Assembly: GCF_900176515.1 (NCBI RefSeq)
Contig: NZ_FWXV01000001.1
Coordinates: 434,001 to 498,000, forward strand
Length of the DNA stretch: 64,000 nucleotides
Source: Kibdelosporangium aridum
GTDB lineage: Bacteria; Actinomycetota; Actinomycetes; Mycobacteriales; Pseudonocardiaceae
Direction of reading: 5' to 3'
Part shown: one piece after another, positions 35,289-43,184 of the stretch
Numbering within the stretch: the first letter of the stretch is position 1
Layout: each line of letters begins with the position of its first letter
Notes under the pieces: model-generated
The model's input: the letters and a program-made list of their open reading frames with translations, nothing else
Told to the model about the DNA's origin: nothing
Databases searched by the model: none
Made by a program: the position numbers and the translations under genes

Positions 35289-37679
35289 ATGACCGCCGAG
35301 CTCAGCCACGGTACGCGGCTGGACGAGGTACTGCGTTCACGAGTGACAGGTGAGGTGGCGTTCGACGACTACACCCGCCACCTGTTCTCGAGGGACGCGA
35401 GCATGTACTCGATCATGCCGCTCGGGGTTGTGTTTCCACGAAACGAGAACGACACCGCGGAGGTGGTCCGCACCGCCGCCGAGTTCGGTGTCCCCGTCGT
35501 CCCGCGCGGCGCGGGAACCAGTCTCGCCGGTCAGACCGTCGGTCCCGGCCTGGTACTCGACTTCTCCCGGCACATGAACAAGACCTTCGACCTCGCGAAG
35601 TTCGTTGTCGGCGCGGAAGGCACGCTGGTTGTCGTCACGCGAGCAGTGGTCGATCTCGTTCCCAGGCCTAAGAAGACGGTCTACGCGATCGGGCACTTCG
35701 AGTCGACGCACGCCGCGATCTCGGCGACTGAGGACGCGCTGTCGTGCGATCCACATCAGGTCGAGCTGATGGACAAGACGATCCTCGACCTGTCCCGGCA
35801 GAAGATCGAGTACGCCGACTTGGGCAACCACCTCGTGGGGGATCCCGCCGCGCTGCTGTTCGTCTCGTTCGCTGGGGACAACGAGACCGAGCTCGTCGCG
35901 AAGCTCGACCGGGTGGCTGCGTTATGGAAGCAGAATGGCCACGGCTACCACACGGTGAAGGCCGTCACGACGGCCGAACAGGCCGCGTTGCTGAAGGTCC
36001 GCAAGTCGAGCCTTGGGTTGCTGATGGCAGCGGGGGAGGGGACCCGGCGTCCGCTGGCGTTCATCGAGGACACCGCGGTGGAGCCTGTTCACCTGGCCGA
36101 ATACACCCAGCGGTTCAAGCAGATCCTGGACGCCAACGGGCTGGAGGCGGGGTTCTACGGGCACTGCTCGGTTGGCTGCCTGCACATCCGGCCCTTCATC
36201 GACTTGACTGATCCATCCCAAGTGGACACGATGCGCCGGGTCGCACGGCAGATCAAGGACCTGGTGGCCGAATACGGCGGCGTCAACTCCAGCGAGCACG
36301 GCGATGGCCTGGCGCGCAGCGAGTTCAACCGGGAGATCTTCGGTGACTCGCTGTACGAGGCCATGCGTGAGGTCAAGCGCTTGTTCGATCCCATGGGCGT
36401 GCTGAACCCCGGCAAGATCGTCGACGCGCCCCCGATGACCGAAAACCTGCGCGACCGGGATGCCCTGCCGCCAGCACCCGTACTGCGGACAGTGCTGCAG
36501 TTCGAAGTCGTCGGCGGTGGGATGCGCGACGCGGCCGACCGGTGCATGAACATCGGCCTGTGCCGCGAGACCACCGCAGGCGTCATGTGCCCGTCGTATC
36601 AGGTGACGTTGCAGGAGGAGCACTCCACCAGGGGCCGGGCCAACGCGCTGGTGAAAGCACTGTCCGAACCGGACCCGCACAAAGCGCTCGCCGACGACCG
36701 GCTGCACGAGATCCTCGACCTGTGCCTGATGTGCAAGGCATGCAAGAGCGAGTGCCCGATGAGCGTGGACATGGCCGCACTCAAGGCGGAGACCCTGCAC
36801 CACCACCATGAGGTGCACGGTATTCCGTTGCGGTCCCGTATCTTCGGCACGATCCGCTTTCTCAACCGGATGGGCTCGGCCACGGCACCCCTGTCGAACA
36901 TCCCCGGGCGAGTGCGTTTCCTGCGCAGGATCATGCAACGAGCCGTCGGCATCACCGCCGAGCGTCCGCTGCCGAAGTTCGTCCGTGACAACCTCGTACG
37001 GTGGAACGGGAAACGTGCCACGGCGAAAGGTGCGGCTGGCACAGTCAACTGGCTGGCGGACTCGTTCACGACCTACACCGAACCGCAGATCGGCAAGGCC
37101 GCGATCGAGTTGCTTGAGGCGGCAGGCTGGGCCGTGCGACTGGCCAGCGGTGGTTGTTGCGGACGCTCAAGCCTGTCGAAAGGCCTGCTGGACGACGCCA
37201 AGAAGAAGGCAGCCGGTCTGGTGGCGGATGTCGAGGCCGCACGGCCGGTGCTGGAAGCCCTCGGGTCGACCGTCGTCCACGTTGGACCGTCGGGAGCCGG
37301 GCAGACGGTGAAGGCGGCCAATCAGTTGATCGTCGCAGGCACGATCGAATTGGTCGCCGAAGCCTTGGTCTTCCTTGCGGCACATCACGTGAACGCACAG
37401 GCTGCGGTCGAGGTACTCGCTGGCGGGCTGGCGGGCAGCCGCATCCTTGAGCGCAAGGCGGCAGGGATGATCGCGGGTGACTACTCGCCAGGCTTCCGGG
37501 TCGACCTGCACCACAAGGACTTGGGAATCGCACTGTCGGCGGCTCGGGAAGCCGGCGTGGCGATCCCGCTCGGCGCTGTCGTGGCCCAATTGATGGGTGC
37601 GCTGCGTGCCCGTGGCCACGGCGCGAAAGACCACTCGGCGCTGCGGTTGCTGGTCGACGAACTATCCGGGGTGAGCTGA
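35289..37679 (+). CDS. Chimera: FAD/FeS oxidase (glycolate/D-lactate dehydrogenase type) joined to C-terminal part of tartronate-semialdehyde reductase
   Basis: 796 residues, continuous frame. Residues 1 to about 645 match FAD-binding and [4Fe-4S] oxidases: GVPVVPRGAGTSLAGQTV, the CLMCKACKSECP cluster motif, CMNIGLCRETTAGVMCPSY, and a final GGCCGRSSLSKGLLDDAKKKA. From about residue 649 the sequence becomes EAARPVLEALGS, GPSGAGQTVKAANQLIVAG, and GMIAGDYSPGFRVDLHHKDL, the C-terminal domain of GarR/GlxR-type reductases including their catalytic Lys. The oxidase lacks the last roughly 200 residues of its family and the reductase lacks its NAD-binding Rossmann domain. A deletion between two former neighbours explains this. 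Start could also be the ATG at 35280. Confidence 0.8.
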   Translation: MTAELSHGTRLDEVLRSRVTGEVAFDDYTRHLFSRDASMYSIMPLGVVFPRNENDTAEVVRTAAEFGVPVVPRGAGTSLAGQTVGPGLVLDFSRHMNKTFDLAKFVVGAEGTLVVVTRAVVDLVPRPKKTVYAIGHFESTHAAISATEDALSCDPHQVELMDKTILDLSRQKIEYADLGNHLVGDPAALLFVSFAGDNETELVAKLDRVAALWKQNGHGYHTVKAVTTAEQAALLKVRKSSLGLLMAAGEGTRRPLAFIEDTAVEPVHLAEYTQRFKQILDANGLEAGFYGHCSVGCLHIRPFIDLTDPSQVDTMRRVARQIKDLVAEYGGVNSSEHGDGLARSEFNREIFGDSLYEAMREVKRLFDPMGVLNPGKIVDAPPMTENLRDRDALPPAPVLRTVLQFEVVGGGMRDAADRCMNIGLCRETTAGVMCPSYQVTLQEEHSTRGRANALVKALSEPDPHKALADDRLHEILDLCLMCKACKSECPMSVDMAALKAETLHHHHEVHGIPLRSRIFGTIRFLNRMGSATAPLSNIPGRVRFLRRIMQRAVGITAERPLPKFVRDNLVRWNGKRATAKGAAGTVNWLADSFTTYTEPQIGKAAIELLEAAGWAVRLASGGCCGRSSLSKGLLDDAKKKAAGLVADVEAARPVLEALGSTVVHVGPSGAGQTVKAANQLIVAGTIELVAEALVFLAAHHVNAQAAVEVLAGGLAGSRILERKAAGMIAGDYSPGFRVDLHHKDLGIALSAAREAGVAIPLGAVVAQLMGALRARGHGAKDHSALRLLVDELSGVS

Positions 37680-38770
37680 TGAAAGTTGTCCTGGCACCTG
37701 ACAAGTTCAAGGGTTCGCTGTCGGCTCCGCTTGTCGCGGCCCACCTCGCGACCGGCATCCACGCCGGTTCACCGGACACAGAGGTGGTCAGCCTGCCCGT
37801 CGCGGACGGCGGCGACGGGTTCCTGGACGCCGCCCTGGCGGCTGGCTATCAGGAAATCACTGTCCCGGCAGAAGGTCCGACAGGCAAGCCGATCCTCGCG
37901 CGATACGGCGAACGCGACCATGTAGCCGTCATAGAACTGGCTGACACGGCCGGTCTACAAGCGTTGCCTGACGGCACGCCCGCGCCCATGACAGCGTCGA
38001 GTTACGGCACCGGGCTCGTGATAAGGGCAGCACTGGATGCGGGGTGCCGCAGCATTCTGATCGGACTGGGCGGAAGTGCTTGCACGGACGGCGGCGCAGG
38101 TCTGTTGGAAGCGCTGGGCGCCACGCTGCACGGGGCCGGGCGGGGTGGTGGCGGTCTGCTCAGCCTGACGGGTGTTGACCTGTCACAGTTGCATCCTGCG
38201 TTGCCGACGACCGAGATCACCGTCGCCTCCGACGTCGACAACCCCTTGCTTGGGGACACGGGCGCGGCCGCTGTGTACGGTCCGCAAAAGGGCGCGTCAC
38301 CAGAGGAAGTCGCCCTGCTCGACACCGCGTTGGCTGTCTGGGCCAGGCATCTCGGGACGGACCTCGCGAACGCGCCAGGTGCGGGCGCGGCCGGAGGCGT
38401 CGGTTATGGCCTGATGGCCGCGCTGGGAGCGACCATGCGGCCGGGTATCGAGATCGTGCTCGACATGACCGACTTCGACAAAGCCCTTGCCGACGCCCAA
38501 CTCGTGGTCACCGGCGAGGGATCGTTGGACGAACAGACCCTGCACGGCAAAGCCGTTGCCGGAGTCGCCGCGCGAGCGCGGGCAGCCGAGGTGCCGGTCT
38601 TCGCCGTCGCAGGGCGCTCGACGCTCGATTCCGGCCAGCTCCGGACCATCGGGATCACGTCAGCCTTCACCCTTGCCGACATCGAATCCGACCTGGACAT
38701 GTGCATGACCAGACCGGGACCGATCCTGGAACACATCGGCAGGCAGATCGCTCAACGAGTTCGCCGGTAG
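37679..38770 (+). CDS. glxK: Glycerate kinase
   Basis: 363 residues. Family signatures: VVLAPDKFKGSLSA at the N-terminus, VADGGDGFLDA, GLGGSACTDGGAGLLEALGA, and VTGEGSLDEQTLHGKAVAGVAARAR. The enzyme phosphorylates D-glycerate, here from glyoxylate via tartronate semialdehyde or from serine via hydroxypyruvate. Start ATG overlaps the preceding TGA (TGATG). Intact, in contrast to the two damaged genes of this locus. Its end overlaps the convergent ARPP-like gene by about 19 bp. Confidence 0.9.
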   Translation: MKVVLAPDKFKGSLSAPLVAAHLATGIHAGSPDTEVVSLPVADGGDGFLDAALAAGYQEITVPAEGPTGKPILARYGERDHVAVIELADTAGLQALPDGTPAPMTASSYGTGLVIRAALDAGCRSILIGLGGSACTDGGAGLLEALGATLHGAGRGGGGLLSLTGVDLSQLHPALPTTEITVASDVDNPLLGDTGAAAVYGPQKGASPEEVALLDTALAVWARHLGTDLANAPGAGAAGGVGYGLMAALGATMRPGIEIVLDMTDFDKALADAQLVVTGEGSLDEQTLHGKAVAGVAARARAAEVPVFAVAGRSTLDSGQLRTIGITSAFTLADIESDLDMCMTRPGPILEHIGRQIAQRVRR

Positions 38771-39882
38771 CGGGCCAGGACGTCCTCGCGCAGCAATGCC
38801 CCGAACCCCGCGGACTCCAGGCGCATGCCGAGTTGTGCCTCCGTCACGCCGAGTGCCGACGCGGTCGTCGGCAGGTGCCAGTCGTGCACAGCGAGGTGGG
38901 TGAGCAGGTGGCCACGGCGGACCTGGTTCTCCGACAGCCGGAAGGTCTTCAGGTACGCCGTGCGGCCGCGTTGATCGGTGATCACCTCACCGATGTGGTT
39001 TTCCTGCTTGAGCTGGAAACCAGGCAGGAACCGGGTCAACGTGTAGTCGCCCATCCGGTACACGCGGCGCATGTCGTACTTGGCGTCGAGCAGGCCTGCG
39101 GCCATGGCCGAAGAATGGAACTGCGGCCAGGCGAGTTGCTGCCGGGTGGCTTCGGCTCGCAAGTCGGCCAGTGTCTGAACATGGCTTTCGTTCAGGCGCA
39201 CCTGGAACTGCGGCACGGGCGAGGCGAACATCGCGTACTGGTAGACCAGTTCGCCGTAGAGATCCTGGATCAGGGTCGCGTGCAGCGCCCGGTAGTCGTC
39301 CGGATGCGGTACGACGAACGCAGCCGCCAGCGCGTCGGCCACGTAGACCAGCACCCCGCACTGCCCGGGGTGGATTTCGAAGATGCGCAACGCGTCTCCG
39401 AGGCCTTCCACCTCGGCCCCGGAGTACGCCTCCTCGACACGGGGCGAAAGGCCGTTGCGGATCGCACGCTGTGACCACTCGTCCCACACGATCTGCGGCC
39501 CGCCGAAGTGCAACGCCAGATATCCCTCGACAGCGAGATGCATCGGCAGGAAGCGCAGCCGCTTCTTGTCCGCGCGCCGCGCCATCCTGCGGTGGAAGTG
39601 CAGGCGCAGGCACGCGGACGGTGAGCCCTCGGTGATTTCTGTGCCGTACGCGGCAGCGGGAGTGCCGTCGGTTGACCACGTCGCAACGAACCCATGCGGG
39701 ATGTAGGACATGTATGCGGTGCGGCGATGGACTTTCACGATGCCGATGGAGTCACCGTAAACGTGCGCGTGCAGCCGCAAGGTCTCGATCGGCTCGTCGC
39801 GCACGAGCGGCACCAGCCGGACACCGCCCCACACCTGGGAAGGCCGGACGGACAGGCCGGTCAGGTCGAGTGTGGCCATCAT
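38752..39882 (-). CDS. ARPP-like protein coupled to a TROVE-type vWA protein
   Basis: 376 residues, no signal or membrane segment. Conserved-looking stretches are VWGGVRLVPLVRDEPIE, FHRRMARRADKKRLRFLPMH, EIHPGQCGVLVYVADALAAAF and EVITDQRGRTAYLKTFRLSE. I read it as an ARPP-family protein (ARG- and phosphatase-associated domain), a group found beside TROVE and vWA genes, but the name is a recollection and not a search. ATG at 39882 overlaps the stop of the vWA gene (ATGATG), so the pair is translationally coupled. The C-terminal helices may be DNA- or protein-binding. Confidence 0.55.
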   Translation of the reverse strand: MMATLDLTGLSVRPSQVWGGVRLVPLVRDEPIETLRLHAHVYGDSIGIVKVHRRTAYMSYIPHGFVATWSTDGTPAAAYGTEITEGSPSACLRLHFHRRMARRADKKRLRFLPMHLAVEGYLALHFGGPQIVWDEWSQRAIRNGLSPRVEEAYSGAEVEGLGDALRIFEIHPGQCGVLVYVADALAAAFVVPHPDDYRALHATLIQDLYGELVYQYAMFASPVPQFQVRLNESHVQTLADLRAEATRQQLAWPQFHSSAMAAGLLDAKYDMRRVYRMGDYTLTRFLPGFQLKQENHIGEVITDQRGRTAYLKTFRLSENQVRRGHLLTHLAVHDWHLPTTASALGVTEAQLGMRLESAGFGALLREDVLARYRRTR

Positions 39883-41267
39883 CCCTCCAGGAATCGGGCG
39901 ATCCGGTCGTCGAAGTGGGCTTTCAGCTCGGCAAGGCCGGTGTGGCCTTCGGTGAACCGGGCGAACTCCACCAAGGCGGGCACGTCCTCGGCGTCCCGCA
40001 CACCGACCGTGGGCACGTGCCCGATTTTCTTCACGTCGAAGGTGTCCGCGTCGTACTCGGGGTTGAGGTGCACGACAATGACCTCGTGCTCGGGATCCAG
40101 CCGGGTCCGCCAGACCCGCAGGACCTCGGAAGCCATTCCGCCCGGCGCGTTGTCCCAGCCATCGGACACGATGAGCAGCCTGTCCGGGTTGTGCTCCAAC
40201 GCGTCGAGCACCCGCTCACCCAGCGGTGTCACACCGCGTGGGTACACCAGCAGTGCGTCGGTCCGCCCGGACGTCCACAGTGGAACATAGCTGTCCGCCA
40301 TCGCCTCGCACAGGTAGTGGCAGGCCAGCGCGACCGCCAAGGGCCGCCTGCGCTTCTGCCTGGATCCGAACGCCGAAAAGCTGTCGTCCAGCACCGCGGC
40401 GACCCGGCCCCACCGATGACCGGCAGCAACCTTCGCAGCGGCAGCGCGCAGGGCACGTGTCAGCTCGGCGCGTCGCTCAACGCGCTCGGTCACCGGCAAG
40501 GACAGAACATAGGACGACAGTCGTGTCAACGGCATCGATCCCAGGTCCACGCCGAGGTCGATCTTGCTTCGACGGGCGGATTCCTGCAGCCGCAAGCGTT
40601 CCACCCGGGTCATCCGGGGCTCGATGCGTTCGAGGAAGGTGGCCCGGTCAATGTTGTGTTTGGCAGCAAAGCCTTCCGCGACCGTGTACGGCAGGTCGTA
40701 GATGGATGCCTGCTCGTAGTGAGCGCGCCGCCACGATTCCAGGATCGGCGTCGCATAACGGGTTTTACCGGCGAACAGGAATGGACCGAGCTCGTCGCCG
40801 TCCGGCTTGACATGCGCGTGCCGCACCGCCTGCTTGAGGGGTGTGCGGTACTTCACGGCGTCGAACGCCGGATCGGGCCGGTGCGACAACCAGTCCCGGA
40901 TGATCGCCCTGGTCCGTCGATTGTTCACACGCGACTGTCGCAGCCTGCGGAACAGCTCGTACACCCGTTGCGGCGCGACAAGACGCAGGCGACGGCCGAT
41001 GAGCTGCCCCTCAAGGCGCTTCTGGTCGTCGTCGGCATCGGCGGCGGTGACCAGCAGGCGATGCGCGATCAACGTGGCGTTGTGGTCGTTGATGTCCAGC
41101 GCCAATGTCGCGGCGTACAGGTCGCGGTAGTTGCCGATCATGTACTCATGCAGGAAGTCCAGCGAGAACCGCTGGGCACTGGCCGCACTGTGGAACTCAC
41201 GCTGACCGCTCGACGTGATCGCCGCGTTGACGAACATGAGCATGTCCTCAGCGGTGACGCGGTCCAT
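39879..41267 (-). CDS. TROVE/Ro60-like protein with a von Willebrand factor A domain
   Basis: 462 residues from an ATG with GGAGG upstream. The first 280 residues are helical (LALDINDHNATLIAHRLL, YTVAEGFAAKHNI). From about 285 comes a vWA domain whose MIDAS motif DxSxS is complete at residues 294-298 (DDSFS), with a Thr in SGRTDALLVYP and SDGWDN as the second Asp. Ro60 has the same order: helical ring for RNA binding, then vWA. Bacterial Ro60 orthologues work in RNA quality control and repair. The relationship here is inferred from layout and motifs. Confidence 0.6.
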   Translation of the reverse strand: MDRVTAEDMLMFVNAAITSSGQREFHSAASAQRFSLDFLHEYMIGNYRDLYAATLALDINDHNATLIAHRLLVTAADADDDQKRLEGQLIGRRLRLVAPQRVYELFRRLRQSRVNNRRTRAIIRDWLSHRPDPAFDAVKYRTPLKQAVRHAHVKPDGDELGPFLFAGKTRYATPILESWRRAHYEQASIYDLPYTVAEGFAAKHNIDRATFLERIEPRMTRVERLRLQESARRSKIDLGVDLGSMPLTRLSSYVLSLPVTERVERRAELTRALRAAAAKVAAGHRWGRVAAVLDDSFSAFGSRQKRRRPLAVALACHYLCEAMADSYVPLWTSGRTDALLVYPRGVTPLGERVLDALEHNPDRLLIVSDGWDNAPGGMASEVLRVWRTRLDPEHEVIVVHLNPEYDADTFDVKKIGHVPTVGVRDAEDVPALVEFARFTEGHTGLAELKAHFDDRIARFLEG

Positions 41268-41414
41268 CCATTCCTCCCCCAAACCAGGCGCCGGCCGGGG
41301 AATGGGAGCACGAGCAGCTAAACAACGCTTCAGAGGCGGGTTCCGGAAGTCGCGCCGAAGTCCCACGGCCGGCCCGCGAACGGTAGCAGCAGCCGTGATC
41401 GCACGCGAGCCGAA

Positions 41415-41684
41415 TTACGCTGGTAGTTGCGAGTGTTCGTCGGCATCCGTGCACAGCGAGGCGATGTAGTCCAGTGAGATGTCCAGAGCGTCTGCGATCG
41501 CCGCGACGGTGAAGAACGAGGGGCTCGGAATGCGGCCTGCCTCGATCTTGCGCAACGTCTCATGCGACAGGCCTGTCTCGCCGGCCAGCTGCACCAGGCT
41601 CATCGAGCCACGCGCCGCGCGCAACACTGCGGCAAGTTGCTTGCCGCGTTCCCGTTCCTGGGGTGTCAGGGGAGCCCGCACCAT
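41415..41684 (-). CDS. Small HTH (XRE-type) regulator
   Basis: 89 residues, nearly all one Cro/C1-type helix-turn-helix: LAAVLRAARGSMSLVQLAGETGLSHETLRKIEAG then SFFTVAAIADALDISLDYIA. The phrase ETLRKIEAG is the recognition helix. No effector domain is present. It lies 148 bp upstream, in transcript order, of the vWA/ARPP pair on the same strand, so it could control that pair, but no operator was identified. Confidence 0.85.
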   Translation of the reverse strand: MVRAPLTPQERERGKQLAAVLRAARGSMSLVQLAGETGLSHETLRKIEAGRIPSPSFFTVAAIADALDISLDYIASLCTDADEHSQLPA

Positions 41685-41715
41685 GGATCAACGGTAACCC
41701 AGATCATGAAGCGAG

Positions 41716-41874
41716 TCACCTCAAGACTGTGATGTGCTCAAGAACATCCTCGAAGACGTCGATGTCACCGAAGTTCATGGTGATGTCGCCGATCGACACC
41801 AAAGGCTCAGCGGACGCCGGACTGCCGATGAGGATGGTGGTGCAAGCCGCGGCGACAACCAGCGTTCTACGCAT
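41716..41874 (-). CDS. 52-residue secreted peptide precursor
   Basis: A 52-codon gene starting at the ATG 41874, with AGGGAG six bases upstream. Residues 1-22 are a signal peptide (RRTLVVAAACTTILIG, cleavage after SPASA). The mature 30-residue acidic peptide begins EPLVSIGDITMNFGDI and has no Cys. Its length and composition are unlike a chaplin or rodlin. It could be a signalling peptide, an anionic antimicrobial or a shell component. There is no recognised homologue. Confidence 0.55.
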   Translation of the reverse strand: MRRTLVVAAACTTILIGSPASAEPLVSIGDITMNFGDIDVFEDVLEHITVLR

Positions 41875-42402
41875 ATGGACTCCCTGCGAGAAAAACGGAT
41901 AGTCCCTCCAGCAAACACGGCTGGCGCCGAGCTGATCAATCGGCCGGGCAGGTGCGTTGTCACTCCACTCTGGACACGCTGGGCCAGCAAATCTGCGCGG
42001 TAATGGGCTGATCGGTGGCTCAACTGGGTGAGCGCCGAGCTGCACTGTCAAATGTGGACGGTCGGTACGGCGGATAGTACTACGGACGGTGTTGATAAAC
42101 TAGTGACGAAAATGCAGGAAGACGGGCTGGGAAGGGGAAGTGTCGCGAAGTGGAAGTGGCTGCAGCGTGAATCGCAAACGAGTCTTGTCCGGTGTGCAGG
42201 TTGACTCCTGGTGCGGCAGCGCAGGGGCTTTCCGTGTAGCGGCGCGGGGTGACTCGTCTGGTCTGGCGGCTTGCTGGTGAAGTAACGCGGCGTGGCGGTT
42301 CCGGCGTCCACTGCAGACCCTCAACGCCATGGCGTAGACATAGGAGAAGGCCCGCGCCAAAGGGCAACGCGGGCCTTCCAGGGGGCGGGAGAAACGGAGA
42401 AA
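41875..42402. other. 528-bp intergenic stretch, leader of the peptide gene plus terminator of the protease gene
   Basis: Contains the leader and presumed promoter of the secreted-peptide gene (right part of 41875-41960), an AT-richer stretch around 42070-42120 that may be another promoter, and the hairpin at 42347-42377. Short frames inside (for example 30 codons from 42113) have no ribosome site or homology, so none is called. Confidence 0.5.
42347..42377 (-). terminator. Hairpin terminator of the metalloprotease-like gene
   Basis: AAGGCCCGCG (42347-42356) pairs perfectly with CGCGGGCCTT (42368-42377) across an 11-base loop. It begins 26 bases beyond the stop at 42403. There is no T run, as is common in actinobacteria, so termination would rest on the GC-rich stem. 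Confidence 0.55.
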
Positions 42403-42957
42403 CTACTGCCTCGCGTCCGGTGATCCGCGCAACGTGCAGATCGACGGCGCCATTACCTCCTGTGGGCTGCCCCAGCCGGCGCAACGGTAGGTCGAGTGGC
42501 CGTACCAGTTGTGACCGAACTCGTGTGCGGCAAGCAAAGCGTCGTCACCGACGCCGCCCATGTACAACGCGATGCGCTGGCCGCGGCCCCAGTTGCAGCC
42601 GACGATCCGGCCGCCGCCACCGCAGTCGGTGATGTAGCTGTTGCGGCACTCCACCGGTGTGCCGCCGCCTTCGGTCAGGCCTTGCCACGCCGCCGCGCCC
42701 CGCCTGATCGCGGAAGCGTGCTGCGAGCAGGAGGCGGTGATGTAGTAGCTGCGCCGGGTCGGCACCGGCCACGCCTGGATCTCCACGTCGTCGGCCAGCG
42801 CCTTGGGCAGCGAGCTGGCTTCGACTTCGACGGCCGTGGTGGCGTGTGCTTCGTTCTCGTCATGGCCGAGATCGACTTGGACGGCCGGGCCCATGACTGC
42901 CAAGGCGACACCGGCTGTGGCTGCCAAGCCATATCTGAACAACAGCTTTTTCAGCAT
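42403..42957 (-). CDS. Secreted metalloprotease-like protein with atypical zinc motif
   Basis: 184 residues. Hydrophobic residues 5-23 form a signal peptide or anchor. The mature part has six Cys (77, 104, 112, 121, 159, 174), suggesting three disulfides. HEFGHNWYGHS at residues 145-155 contains HExxH (His145, Glu146, His149), but the Gly and third His sit at 153 and 154, one place off the metzincin HExxHxxGxxH/D. VMAPS at 168-172 could be the Met-turn. Snapalysin-like (M7) relationship is plausible; the altered motif makes catalytic activity uncertain. Confidence 0.65.
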   Translation of the reverse strand: MLKKLLFRYGLAATAGVALAVMGPAVQVDLGHDENEAHATTAVEVEASSLPKALADDVEIQAWPVPTRRSYYITASCSQHASAIRRGAAAWQGLTEGGGTPVECRNSYITDCGGGGRIVGCNWGRGQRIALYMGGVGDDALLAAHEFGHNWYGHSTYRCAGWGSPQEVMAPSICTLRGSPDARQ

Positions 42958-43184
42958 GAATAGTGTCCTTCACTTGCAGGGGAGTGACGGCGAGGGTAAA
43001 CCTCACCAAGTGGACATCCGCAACGTAAACCCCTAACGGGGACTGCATCAATACGACGATAGTAGGTATTAGGACTCGGCAATATCTATATCTGAATATG
43101 ATTCAGGTTCAACGGCTTGGCCGATGACATCAGGTGCGCACTGGAGAACGATGGACACCCGGCGCTTGCTTGGGAGGAGCAACG

